This document shows, piece after piece, positions 24,872-33,961 of a DNA stretch of 64,000 nt. The stretch covers positions 1-64,000 of the forward strand of contig NZ_JABAIL010000002.1 in assembly GCF_012641475.1 (NCBI RefSeq). Reading direction: 5' to 3'. The notes beneath the pieces were generated by a model. It was not told where the DNA came from. It did not search any database and saw only the letters and a list, made by a program, of their open reading frames with translations. The DNA is from Flammeovirga agarivorans. Lineage in GTDB: Bacteria > Bacteroidota > Bacteroidia > Cytophagales > Flammeovirgaceae. Position numbers and translations under genes: made by a program. Within the stretch, counting starts at the first letter, position 1, and each line of letters opens with the position of its first letter.

Positions 24872-26291
24872 AGTTCACTATCTATACTACTTCATTTTTT
24901 TAGTTACTCTAGGTTTTCAGCAAAAAGCCTTTGGTCAGGAAGAGTACATGCTTTACTTTATGAAAGACATGCCTCAATCCTCTCAACTTAACCCTGCCCA
25001 TAAGTCGGTTTATAAAACTTCGATCGTACTCCCATCTTGTTATGCTAATGCGGAATCGACTGTTTTTTCTTACAACCATATTTTTACCAAAGGAGAATAT
25101 ACTCAAAACATAGATTTAGAAAAGCTTTTCCAAAATCTGAAAAACCAGAACATTATTGAAGGTAATGCAGCTTTAGATGTTTTTGGTATTTATATCACAT
25201 CTGATAAAGTGAGCCTTAACTTTTTCATTAGAGAGAAGTTAAATAGCTTTTCTTATATAGATAGTGATTTAGGCGAATTATTATCTAAAGGTACTGCCCA
25301 TCCTGATAATCTAGGACAGGTTTTCAACCTAAATCCTACTCTTGAGGTTTCTCATTACAGAGAATATGGAATGGGCTTTAATTACAACATCAAGGATCGA
25401 GTTACCATTGGGTTCAATGCCAAGTATTTATCAGGTATCGGCAATATCAAAATGAATTCTGCAGATATCACAATACAAACAATTGATGCTTCGAATTACC
25501 CGATTGTAATTGGAGTACAAGGACCAATTAATACAACAGGACTTACAAATATTTTTGATGCATCGGGAAACTTTGATTCTGACGGTATCTTAGCATACTT
25601 GGCAGGAGGTGCTGGCCATGGTTATTCATTTGATTTTGGAATCACTTACCAACACACTGACAACTGGTTATTTGAATTTGCTGCGACCAATATTGGACAA
25701 ATTCATTGGAGAAATGGACGAAGAGATTACGAATTGGGCGCTGATAGCTATAATAGTTTTAGACTCGAAGGAGCCACTCCTAACGATCTATTTTCTAATA
25801 ATTCTGAAAATATTTCTAACGCACAATACGATTCTATTTCTGCATTATTTGATATGCATGTAATGGATAGCCAAGAACAGATTGACTATACGACTACATT
25901 ACCCCTTAATGTAAATGGTGCTGCCAGTTATGATTTCGGGCATAAATTTATCATTGGTGCTACAGTAGGTTTCAGCTATTATGAAGAATACTTTAACCCT
26001 AAAGTCTCAGTGAGTATGAATAAAAGGTTTGCTGATTTTATAGGCCTTGGAGTAAGTTATTCTGCCGACAAAAGTGGTATCAATAAAATTGGTGCAGCAG
26101 TAACTGTTGGTTTCCCTGGATTAAAAGCCTATGCAATGTCTGATGATGTCGTTAAAATCATCAGTGACTGGCAAGAAGCCCAATCATTAGGTATCCGATT
26201 TGGTATCAATCTGAATTTTGGATATGTCAAGAAAAACTACCTCAACAAAAAGAAAACTAGGGCTAGTCAAATCATGGAAGCTAAGTGGTAA
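24861..26291 (+). CDS. DUF5723 family outer-membrane barrel protein
   Basis: I start this gene at ATG 24861 (476 residues) because it directly precedes a signal peptide (YLYYFIFLVTLGF, cleavage near KAFGQ). A TTG nine bases earlier is less likely. The N-terminal mature end, MLYFMKDMPQSSQLNPA, is characteristic of the DUF5723/PorV-FadL-like barrels of Bacteroidota. The rest alternates Gly/aromatic strands (YGMGFNYNIKDRVTIGFNAK, YSFDFGITYQHTDNW, FIGLGVSYSADKSG). Function is unknown; related barrels are outer-membrane components of gliding/secretion systems or transporters. It overlaps the upstream secreted-protein gene by 11 bases. Confidence 0.83.
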   Translation: MNFKVHYLYYFIFLVTLGFQQKAFGQEEYMLYFMKDMPQSSQLNPAHKSVYKTSIVLPSCYANAESTVFSYNHIFTKGEYTQNIDLEKLFQNLKNQNIIEGNAALDVFGIYITSDKVSLNFFIREKLNSFSYIDSDLGELLSKGTAHPDNLGQVFNLNPTLEVSHYREYGMGFNYNIKDRVTIGFNAKYLSGIGNIKMNSADITIQTIDASNYPIVIGVQGPINTTGLTNIFDASGNFDSDGILAYLAGGAGHGYSFDFGITYQHTDNWLFEFAATNIGQIHWRNGRRDYELGADSYNSFRLEGATPNDLFSNNSENISNAQYDSISALFDMHVMDSQEQIDYTTTLPLNVNGAASYDFGHKFIIGATVGFSYYEEYFNPKVSVSMNKRFADFIGLGVSYSADKSGINKIGAAVTVGFPGLKAYAMSDDVVKIISDWQEAQSLGIRFGINLNFGYVKKNYLNKKKTRASQIMEAKW

Positions 26292-26296
26292 ATCTA

Positions 26297-26321
26297 AAAG
26301 TGCTCCAATACGAAACACTTT
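26297..26321 (+). promoter_or_regulatory. 25-bp dyad operator, copy 1 (upstream of HlyD adaptor gene)
   Basis: The inverted repeat AAAGTG-N13-CACTTT starts six bases after the DUF5723 stop and ends 133 bases before the HlyD adaptor start. A second copy at 29172-29196 is identical at 22 of 25 positions, including 10 of 13 spacer bases, and has the same spacing. Conservation of dyad and spacer points to a protein-binding site. The distance is typical of an upstream enhancer site for a sigma-54 activator, and such an activator is encoded at 32558. Confidence 0.6.
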
Positions 26322-26454
26322 GTTTTAAATAGCAACGATTCAATAAGATTAAATCCACTCAAAAACCAACACAAAACCTTAAATATCAATCAGTTACAAT
26401 ATTTTGAACAATCTTTTCAATTGTATAAGTGTATTTCACTAATCACTTATCAAA

Positions 26455-27702
26455 ATGGACAGATTAATATCACAACAAGAAAAGAAAAGAGAAAAAAAAG
26501 TAAGCTATTTAAAGGTTGCTTCTGGGGTAATTATCCTTTGCGGAGCACTTTACTTTATCAACCATTTTTTATCTAAATCTATCGATAGAAATGACATTCT
26601 AATTGATGTTGTTGAAAAAGGTGATGTATCCTTAACCATTAGAGGTACAGGAAAAATTGAGCCTACTATTCAAAAAGCCATTACTTCTCCTTTTTCTTCT
26701 TTCATAGAATCAACTAACACCTACTTAGGTCAAGAGATTAAAGGTGATCAGCCATTATTAACGATTAATACTGCAGAAGCAGAAAATCAATTGATGGCCA
26801 TGATTGATGAAGCAGATATTAAAAGATCTCATATCAATAAAGAAAAGTTACGCCTATCTAAAGAACTATTTAACCTTAAAAAAGACACTGAAATTAATCA
26901 ACTTCAACTTCAAAGAAGAGAAGAAGAATTGAAGTCAGAAGAAAAGCTACTATCTATTGGTGGTTCTACGGCAGAAAATGTTCAACAAGCCAAGACCTTA
27001 TTAAGTGTTGAAAGATTGAAGCAAGAACAGTTAGCCCACGACCTACTTATTAAAGAAAAAGCAATTACTCAAGAGATTAGAACTCTAGAATTAGCTCTTT
27101 CTATCCAAATAAAAAACATCAAGGAACAAGAAAGAAAACTAGAGAAAGCGAAAGCGAAAGCTGGGATGAATGGAGTGATCACTTACTTAAATGATAAAGT
27201 AGGTGCTTCTATTTCAGAAGGTGAAGTGCTAGCAAGAGTGGCTAACATGGAGCAATTTAGAATCCGAGGCAGAGTCTCAGATCAATACGTTTCAGTATTA
27301 TCTATCGGAATGGATGTAATTGCCAATACCTCTAAGGCTGCTTATGTCGGTTCAATTTCTAGTATCTCCCCTTCTTCTGACAATGGTATGATCACTGTTT
27401 TCATCCAATTAGAAGAGCAGAAAGGCTTAGAATTACTAAGACCTGATATGGTCACTGATTTATCCATTATTCGAGAACAACATCAAAATGTATTAAGAGT
27501 AAAAAATAAAGGAGCTTTTAAAGGGAAGTTGGTAGAAGAAGTCTTCTTAGTAAAGAATGGTCAAGCCCAAAAGGTAAAAGTAAAAACGGGTTATAGAAAT
27601 GCTGAGTGGGTCGAAGTACAGTCTGCATTAAATGAAGGCGACTCTGTTATTATTTCTCCTACAGATAAATTCAAAAATGTACCACAAATCAACATCAACT
27701 AA
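26455..27702 (+). CDS. HlyD/MacA-type periplasmic adaptor of an efflux pump
   Basis: This 415-residue membrane-fusion protein has a short cytoplasmic N-terminus, one membrane helix (about 20-38), a first beta-barrel/lipoyl half (IRGTGKIEPTIQKAITSP), a long coiled-coil hairpin (about 105-230) and the second lipoyl half (AKAGMNGVITYLNDKVGASISEGEVLARV). A membrane-proximal barrel domain ends in NVPQININ. It bridges the inner-membrane ABC part and the TolC channel. Two bases separate it from the tolC-like gene. The ABC genes follow after a 220-base gap. The operator-like dyad lies upstream. Confidence 0.92.
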   Translation: MDRLISQQEKKREKKVSYLKVASGVIILCGALYFINHFLSKSIDRNDILIDVVEKGDVSLTIRGTGKIEPTIQKAITSPFSSFIESTNTYLGQEIKGDQPLLTINTAEAENQLMAMIDEADIKRSHINKEKLRLSKELFNLKKDTEINQLQLQRREEELKSEEKLLSIGGSTAENVQQAKTLLSVERLKQEQLAHDLLIKEKAITQEIRTLELALSIQIKNIKEQERKLEKAKAKAGMNGVITYLNDKVGASISEGEVLARVANMEQFRIRGRVSDQYVSVLSIGMDVIANTSKAAYVGSISSISPSSDNGMITVFIQLEEQKGLELLRPDMVTDLSIIREQHQNVLRVKNKGAFKGKLVEEVFLVKNGQAQKVKVKTGYRNAEWVEVQSALNEGDSVIISPTDKFKNVPQININ

Positions 27703-27704
27703 CA

Positions 27705-29162
27705 ATGAAAACATTCAACTATATACTTTTCATCTTATCTATTTCTTTTGTTTGTCAAGCTCAAAAGGTTCTAACATTACAACAGTCTATAGATTTAGCT
27801 CAACAAAATTCAAATTATGTTCGATTAGCGAATACCACATTAGAAATTGAAAGAGCAGATTATAAAGCCTTTCAAACTAACTTAAGACCTCAATTAGAAC
27901 TAAAAGGTACTCCTTCATCTTACGGAAAAAACTACAATCCTATTACTCAGCCAGATGGTAGTATTGTTTACCAAGCTGTGGAACAGAACAATATTAATAT
28001 GCAATTGAATCTTACTCAACAAATAGCTGCTACTGGCGGTGCATTTTTTGTAGGTAGTCAGATCAATCGTTTTGATGATTTTCAAGGTAATTTCCATCAA
28101 TATCAAGCACAGCCTGTATATGTAGGATACTCTCAACCCATTTTCCAATATAATGAGTTGAAATGGCAAAAAATATTGGCTCCACTACAACTTCAAGAAG
28201 CTGAGAAACAATTTATCGAAGACATGGAATGGATCGCTGTACAAACTACCGAATTTTATTTCAACGCATTAAGTGCACAGTGGAACGCAAATATTGCCCT
28301 CCTCAACCTAGAAGATAATAAAAAAATTGCTCGCATCACAAAGGCAAAATATGAACTAGGAAAAGCTAGTGAAAGTGAAGTTTTACAAGTGGAACTAAAC
28401 GTTATTTCTGCTGAACAGACTTTCTCTACTGCTCATTTAAGCTATAGGAAATCAATGCGATCATTAATTAATTATTTACAAATTGATTTATCAGAAGATG
28501 ATGACATTAAGCTCTTAGTACCATCTGAATACACCTTAAATGAAGTGAGTACTGATGTAGCTTGGGAAAAGGCAAAGTTAAATCGCAAAGATTTCATCAA
28601 CTATGAAAAAAGAAGAATTGCTAGCCAAAGTGAAATTATTAAAGCAAAAAGAGACAATAGGTTTCAAGCAAATGTTGAAGTTGCATTTGGTTTAAGTAAC
28701 CAAGCTGGACAATTAGGCGAAGCATACCAGAATACCATTCAGTCTCAACAAATCAATGTTACGTTGGCTGTTCCTATCCTTGATTGGGGAAGAGCTAAAG
28801 CAAGAATTCATTCTGCACAAAAGAGTTATGAATTAGTCAATGCTCAGATTGATCAAGATCAATTGGATTTTCAAAGAGATGTAGTTAATGCCAGCGAGCA
28901 ACTTGAAACCATGGCTAAACAGGTAACATTTATCAAAACTGCAGACGAAGTTGCTCAGAAGAAATATTCTATTGCACTCCAACGCTATGAATTGGGCGAT
29001 ATAAGTATTAGGGAATTGGTTTGGTCAACAGATGAAAAAGATCAAGCAAAAAATGCATACATCAATACCTTAAAATCGTATTGGATGAGCTACTACCAAC
29101 TTCGTACAGTAACATTATTTGACTTTGAGGAAGGGGAAAATATTAGATACGTAATGAAGTAG
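27705..29162 (+). CDS. TolC-family outer-membrane efflux channel
   Basis: This 485-residue protein has a signal peptide (1-19, ending FVCQA). It then shows the twofold-repeated TolC architecture of long helices and short strands, with LTLQQSIDLAQQNS at the start and the typical second-half segment NVTLAVPILDWGRAKARIHSA. Near the end are KKYSIALQRYELGDISIRELV and LRTVTLFDFEEGENI. It forms the outer-membrane exit duct of the pump and partners the adaptor encoded 2 bases upstream. The substrate cannot be told from the channel. Confidence 0.93.
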   Translation: MKTFNYILFILSISFVCQAQKVLTLQQSIDLAQQNSNYVRLANTTLEIERADYKAFQTNLRPQLELKGTPSSYGKNYNPITQPDGSIVYQAVEQNNINMQLNLTQQIAATGGAFFVGSQINRFDDFQGNFHQYQAQPVYVGYSQPIFQYNELKWQKILAPLQLQEAEKQFIEDMEWIAVQTTEFYFNALSAQWNANIALLNLEDNKKIARITKAKYELGKASESEVLQVELNVISAEQTFSTAHLSYRKSMRSLINYLQIDLSEDDDIKLLVPSEYTLNEVSTDVAWEKAKLNRKDFINYEKRRIASQSEIIKAKRDNRFQANVEVAFGLSNQAGQLGEAYQNTIQSQQINVTLAVPILDWGRAKARIHSAQKSYELVNAQIDQDQLDFQRDVVNASEQLETMAKQVTFIKTADEVAQKKYSIALQRYELGDISIRELVWSTDEKDQAKNAYINTLKSYWMSYYQLRTVTLFDFEEGENIRYVMK

Positions 29163-29171
29163 TGTTTTAGA

Positions 29172-29196
29172 AAAGTGCTACAAAACGGAACACTTT
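29172..29196 (+). promoter_or_regulatory. 25-bp dyad operator, copy 2 (upstream of ABC ATPase gene)
   Basis: AAAGTG-N13-CACTTT matches the copy at 26297-26321 at 22 of 25 bases. It starts nine bases after the tolC-like stop and ends 186 bases before the ABC ATPase start, inside the only long gap of the module. This indicates a second, co-regulated transcription start. I checked nearby plus-strand sequence for a -24/-12 pair (GG-N10-GC) and found none. Confidence 0.6.
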
Positions 29197-29382
29197 GCAT
29201 TTCTATGAAGCATTCTCTTTTGTATAAAAAGGAACGAAAACAAACGTAATCAACTGATTATAAATTACTTAAAACTATTAGAATGCTTTTTTCAATAGAT
29301 ATAATGAACTTTAAAACAGTTCGTTAGAGTTTTCTACTAGTGTCAAATTAAAAAATATCAAACGAATTAAATCAACCTAAAA

Positions 29383-30072
29383 ATGATTGAACTTAAAAAT
29401 ATCAGCAAAGTATTTAGAACAGATGCCGTTGAAACTTGGGCATTAGAAAATGTATCATTAACGGTAGAAGAAGGAGAGTTTATCTCTATCATGGGACCTT
29501 CTGGCTGTGGTAAATCTACATTGTTAAGTATCATGGGACTACTTGACTTACCTTCTGAGGGAACAATAAATATCAACGGAAGTAATCCATTAAGCCTTTC
29601 TGACAAGAAGCTAGCTAAATTTAGAAATCAACATTTAGGGTTTGTCTTCCAATCATTTCACCTTATTAATGATTTAAGTGTAAGAGAAAATGTAGGAATG
29701 CCTTTACTATATAGAAAAATTTCTTCTAGCGAGGCTAAAAAACGAATTGAAGAAGCCTTAGAGAAAGTCGGATTATCTCACAGAATGGATCACAAACCTT
29801 CTCAGTTATCAGGTGGACAAAGACAAAGAGTTGCCATTGCAAGAGCTATTGTAGGAAATCCTTCTATCATTTTTGCTGATGAACCAACTGGTAATCTAGA
29901 TTCCGTAATGGGCGATGAAGTAATGCAAATGCTTTTAAAACTGAACAAAGAAGGAACTACTATAGTGATGGTTACTCATGATGAGCAACAAGCCAAAATG
30001 ACTGATCGAATTATTAGAATATTTGATGGACGTCAAGTGTCTATTCAAGCTCAAAACCTAGAAACTGTTTAA
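29383..30072 (+). CDS. ABC transporter ATP-binding protein (MacB/LolD type)
   Basis: This 229-residue nucleotide-binding domain shows Walker A GPSGCGKST (38-46), Q-loop FQSF (from 89), signature LSGGQ (142-146), Walker B IIFADE (162-167) and the switch His199. It powers the two FtsX-type permeases encoded downstream. LolD/MacB-type ATPases typically drive mechanotransmission for export of lipoproteins, peptides or macrolides across the periplasm. With the adaptor and TolC genes upstream, a tripartite MacAB-TolC-like pump is the likely assembly. The first permease gene follows after 2 bases. Confidence 0.95.
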   Translation: MIELKNISKVFRTDAVETWALENVSLTVEEGEFISIMGPSGCGKSTLLSIMGLLDLPSEGTININGSNPLSLSDKKLAKFRNQHLGFVFQSFHLINDLSVRENVGMPLLYRKISSSEAKKRIEEALEKVGLSHRMDHKPSQLSGGQRQRVAIARAIVGNPSIIFADEPTGNLDSVMGDEVMQMLLKLNKEGTTIVMVTHDEQQAKMTDRIIRIFDGRQVSIQAQNLETV

Positions 30073-30074
30073 TT

Positions 30075-31313
30075 ATGAAGACTTACATCAAACTTGCTTG
30101 GTACTCTTTAAAAAAGAATCCGTTCTTTTCTTTTATTATCCTATTCGGTATTAGTATCACTATCATGATTGTCATGTTCGTTGGATCAATATTAGAAACA
30201 GGATACGGAAGCAATGGCATTTACAAGGACATAGACCAAGTATTGATCGCTCCTCAACTAAAAGTAAAAAGAACTGAAGGAAATGGTTGGTCCAACTCTG
30301 GGTTTAGCTATAGTGCATTCAAAGATTACTTCTCGAAAATGAAAACTCCAGAAGTTATGAGTGTTACAATGAACCACTGGTATACTAACTTATACTATAA
30401 AGATTTAGGTCTAGATGTTCAAAGAATGAGTATCGATAATAACTTCACCAAAATCTTTCCTTTGCAATTTATTATTGGTCGTCCATTTAGCTTCGAAGAT
30501 TTAGAGCAAAGAAAAAAACTAGTCATTATCTCAAAATACGTTGCTGACAATATTTTTGGAACTGAAGACCCTCTGAATAAAAAAATAAAAATACAATCAG
30601 AATACTACGAAGTAATTGGTGTCATCGAAGACGTTAATAAGATGAGACGTCAAGCTACAGCAGATGTATACACTCCTTTAGATATATACCAAAAAGAAAA
30701 TACTGATTGGCATAGGTTCTTAGGTAACAATACCATGTTGATGAAATTCAAAGACAAGGACTCTATGGAGGCTGGGCAAGATGAATTCCAACATATCATC
30801 TCATTACTTCCTATTAATAAAGAGCATAATGAAGAAAGCATGAGTGCTAAGTTCTTGACTGAAAAAGCTTGGTTATTCTATCATATGCTTGAAATCGAAG
30901 ATGAAAAACTATTTGGTGTCTACCTTTCATTAATAGCATTTTTTGTGATGTTAATACCTGCACTAAGCTTGATTAATTTAAACATTACAAGAACTTCCGA
31001 AAGAACTGCTGAAATGGGAATTAGAAAATCTTTTGGTGCTTCCTCATTGGACCTTCTTTATCAACTATTGATGGAAAACATCTTCACAACATTTATCGGT
31101 GGTTTTATTGGGGTTTTACTGACTTTTGTTGTTATCTATCTATTCAACACATACGGTTGGATTGGCAATAATTTCAACCTAGAAATCAATTTCCAATTAT
31201 TGATCTATGGTTTAGGCTGTACTTTATTCTTCAGCTTAATGTCAGGTTTCTACCCTGCTCTAAAAATCTCAAACTTTGGTATCATCAGTTCACTTAAAAA
31301 CGATAAACAATAA
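30075..31313 (+). CDS. FtsX/MacB-type ABC permease, first subunit
   Basis: This 412-residue protein has one N-terminal membrane helix (about 17-38), a large MacB_PCD-type periplasmic domain (about 40-275) and three C-terminal helices (about 280-305, 335-365 and 380-400). The pre-helix motif RTSERTAEMGIRKSFGAS is the usual FtsX coupling region. This is half of the mechanotransmissive transporter. The second half is encoded by the next gene, which starts on the last base of this stop codon (TAATG). Confidence 0.92.
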   Translation: MKTYIKLAWYSLKKNPFFSFIILFGISITIMIVMFVGSILETGYGSNGIYKDIDQVLIAPQLKVKRTEGNGWSNSGFSYSAFKDYFSKMKTPEVMSVTMNHWYTNLYYKDLGLDVQRMSIDNNFTKIFPLQFIIGRPFSFEDLEQRKKLVIISKYVADNIFGTEDPLNKKIKIQSEYYEVIGVIEDVNKMRRQATADVYTPLDIYQKENTDWHRFLGNNTMLMKFKDKDSMEAGQDEFQHIISLLPINKEHNEESMSAKFLTEKAWLFYHMLEIEDEKLFGVYLSLIAFFVMLIPALSLINLNITRTSERTAEMGIRKSFGASSLDLLYQLLMENIFTTFIGGFIGVLLTFVVIYLFNTYGWIGNNFNLEINFQLLIYGLGCTLFFSLMSGFYPALKISNFGIISSLKNDKQ

Positions 31314-32488
31314 TGATTAAGCATCTATTAAATATCCTTTGGACTCGAAAAAAGAAAAATACGCTAATGATCATTGAGATCACATTTTCTTTTGTGATAC
31401 TATTCCTACTATTCTCTCTGTTGTATAAAAAACTAGAAAATTACTCTCACCCGACTGGTTTTAGTACAGAGAATATTATGATCATGACATTAGATACCAA
31501 TTCTGAAACTGAAGAAGAGGAAGATCAAATCTATGAGGCAATCACTCAATCTTTACTTTCAAATGAAGAAATTGTTGATGTTACAGAGATGGATTATTCC
31601 CATTCTTATTTTGGCAGTAGAAATACGACAAGATATACTTTCGAAAATGGTATCACTTTCTGGCCAACAGAACAAAGGTTACGTCCACATGCTGTTAAAT
31701 TTATGAACTTCAATTTTGTAAAAGGCAGAGGATTTACTGCAGCTGATAAAGAAAGTAGTAAAGAAACGATTATTGTCAACCAACAATTGTATGATAAATT
31801 ATCTCCTTACCTAGATGCAGATGATTCATTTGGATCGGAAGAAAGAGGTTACCAAATAGTTGGTGTTATCGATTATTACAACTTCGAAAGTGATTTAGCA
31901 GATCAAGAAGATATTGTTTTAAGAAATGCAGACAATCTAGATTGGTTAAAGGATAGTCATCAAAGTAAGTTATTTATTAGAACAAAAAATGACCCTAGAA
32001 AAATTGAAGCACAAACGGTAAGTAGAATAGAAAAATTAAGTAATAAGCTTAGAGTAAAGGTCTTATATTTCGACAACCTTCAAGATGAGAAAAATAATTA
32101 TGCCATGCTTCCTCTGTTCTTAATCAGTTTTGTTGCCTTATTCTTGGTGTGTAATATCGCATTAGGCCTTTATGGGGTATTATGGTACAATATCAGTAAA
32201 AGAAAAAGTGAAATTGGTATTCGTAGAGCAATGGGTGCATCTACTCAAGATATATTTAAACAAATCTTCTCAGAAGTATTCTTATTGTTTATTATTGGAA
32301 CCAGTTTGGGAAGTATAATTGCGATTCAGTTTCCTTTATTGGGTGCATTTAATTTCACTAACAGTATATATTTAATTGGAGCATTATTATCTTTGGTTTT
32401 TGTATTACTCATTACAATTATTTGTGGATATTACCCAAGTAAATTGGCAATGAAGATTACACCAAATGAAGCTTTAAATGAGCTGTAA
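31313..32488 (+). CDS. FtsX/MacB-type ABC permease, second subunit
   Basis: This 391-residue paralogue of the preceding permease has the same layout: N-terminal membrane helix (about 19-38), periplasmic domain, and three C-terminal helices with the coupling motif SKRKSEIGIRRAMGAST. The pair would form a heterodimer over two copies of the ATPase. It shares one base with the previous gene. After its stop, a long hairpin separates it from the regulator gene. Confidence 0.92.
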   Translation: MIKHLLNILWTRKKKNTLMIIEITFSFVILFLLFSLLYKKLENYSHPTGFSTENIMIMTLDTNSETEEEEDQIYEAITQSLLSNEEIVDVTEMDYSHSYFGSRNTTRYTFENGITFWPTEQRLRPHAVKFMNFNFVKGRGFTAADKESSKETIIVNQQLYDKLSPYLDADDSFGSEERGYQIVGVIDYYNFESDLADQEDIVLRNADNLDWLKDSHQSKLFIRTKNDPRKIEAQTVSRIEKLSNKLRVKVLYFDNLQDEKNNYAMLPLFLISFVALFLVCNIALGLYGVLWYNISKRKSEIGIRRAMGASTQDIFKQIFSEVFLLFIIGTSLGSIIAIQFPLLGAFNFTNSIYLIGALLSLVFVLLITIICGYYPSKLAMKITPNEALNEL

Positions 32489-32496
32489 ATAAACAA

Positions 32497-32536
32497 CCGA
32501 AACTCTATTTCTTGTTTTAAAGATATAGAGTTTCGG
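32497..32536. other. 12-bp hairpin between the permease and response-regulator genes
   Basis: CCGAAACTCTAT (32497-32508) and ATAGAGTTTCGG (32525-32536) form a perfect 12-bp stem with a 16-base loop and no T-tract. It lies between the transport genes and the regulator pair. It may be an RNA-processing or partial-termination point that makes the regulators less abundant than the pump. Confidence 0.5.
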
Positions 32537-32557
32537 AGATCCCAATCAATTATTACC

Positions 32558-33961
32558 ATGGCAAACAACTACGTACTGATCATCGATGATGATGAAGCAG
32601 TAAGAAAATCTATCGGATTATTTCTCAAAATGAACGGTTTCAAACCTATACTATCTCCAAATCCAACAGAAGGGATACCACTATTATCGGAGTTTGATTT
32701 TTCTTGTGTCCTTTTGGATATGAACTTCAAAGTGGAAACTACAGGAGAAGAAGGTTTAGATACTTTAAAAAAAATCAAACAACATCAACCTGACCTTCCG
32801 GTAGTATTATTTACTGGTTGGGGAAGTATGCAATTAGCCATTGAAGGAATGAAGCTAGGCGCATCAGACTTTCTAAATAAGCCATGGGAAAATGATCATT
32901 TGTTAAAGTGTATCACTGATGCAATCGCAGTCGAAAAAAATAAGTTTAAAACTAAACTGCCGGAAAAATCTCCAACCAGAAAAAAACTAGAGCAACAGTT
33001 TGACATTTCTCATGTTATAGGACAAGATCCAAAATTACTCCAAGTACTAGAAACGGTTGGCCGAGTTGCCAAAACTAATGCTCCAATACTTATTATGGGA
33101 GAAAGCGGTACTGGTAAAGAACTAATAGCTGAAGCCGTTCATAAAAATAGTCCTCGAAAAGATAATGAGTTTGTGAAGGTGAACCTTGGAGGTATTTCAC
33201 AATCACTATTTGAATCTGAAATGTTCGGACATAAAAAAGGGTCATTTACCGGAGCATATACAGATAGAGAAGGACGATTTGCTGTTGCAGATAAAGGAAG
33301 TATTTTCCTAGATGAAATGGGTGAACTTGATTTATCGTCACAAGTAAAATTATTAAGAGTATTACAGGAACGTAAATTTGAACCTCTAGGTTCTTCTAAA
33401 ACTCAAACAGCAGATTTCAGAGTAGTCTCTGCTACCAACAAAACACTACCGGACTTAGTAAAAGAGGGAAAATTCCGAGAGGATCTGTTCTTCAGAATCA
33501 ACCTTATTACGGTAGTACTCCCACCACTTAGGGAAAGAAAAGGAGATATTCCATTACTCGCCAATCATTTTTTAGAACAGCTCGAACAGTCTTATGGTAT
33601 CACAGGGAAATCATTTGCACCGGAGACGTTAAAATGGTTACAAAAACAACCTTTAAAGGGAAATATCAGAGAATTAAAAAACTGGGTAGAAAGCTCTGTA
33701 CTTATGAGTATGAATGATATTCTTCAAGTAAGTGACTTTGAGAATAACCCAACTAATATTAATGCATTCCAGAATGATGAAATTAAAGAAGAAATTATTC
33801 CGAATGGGATGACATTAGAAGAAATGGAAATCATTATGATTAAAAACTCATTAAATGACAACCGCTTCAAAATTGCTCCATCAGCCAAGCAATTGGGTAT
33901 ATCAAGAAATGCACTTTACAGAAAAATAGAAAAATACGGTATAACAGATGCTCAAGATTGA
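32558..33961 (+). CDS. NtrC-type sigma-54 response regulator of the efflux module
   Basis: The 467-residue protein has a receiver domain (4-123) with acidic pocket Asp10-12, phospho-acceptor Asp54, Thr86 and Lys108. A sigma-54 AAA+ domain (about 152-390) follows with Walker A GESGTGK, contact loop GSFTGA (228-233), Walker B IFLDE and RERKGDIP. A Fis-type helix-turn-helix ends the protein (about 424-463). It is expected to activate sigma-54 promoters when phosphorylated by the kinase encoded next, whose gene overlaps by 14 bases. The repeated 25-bp dyads in front of the pump genes are candidate binding sites. Confidence 0.95.
   Translation: MANNYVLIIDDDEAVRKSIGLFLKMNGFKPILSPNPTEGIPLLSEFDFSCVLLDMNFKVETTGEEGLDTLKKIKQHQPDLPVVLFTGWGSMQLAIEGMKLGASDFLNKPWENDHLLKCITDAIAVEKNKFKTKLPEKSPTRKKLEQQFDISHVIGQDPKLLQVLETVGRVAKTNAPILIMGESGTGKELIAEAVHKNSPRKDNEFVKVNLGGISQSLFESEMFGHKKGSFTGAYTDREGRFAVADKGSIFLDEMGELDLSSQVKLLRVLQERKFEPLGSSKTQTADFRVVSATNKTLPDLVKEGKFREDLFFRINLITVVLPPLRERKGDIPLLANHFLEQLEQSYGITGKSFAPETLKWLQKQPLKGNIRELKNWVESSVLMSMNDILQVSDFENNPTNINAFQNDEIKEEIIPNGMTLEEMEIIMIKNSLNDNRFKIAPSAKQLGISRNALYRKIEKYGITDAQD

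Noticed and set aside
29180-29200. Sigma-54 promoter in GGAACACTTTGC
   Set aside because: The GG and GC are 8 bases apart instead of 10, and the stretch is part of the repeated dyad.
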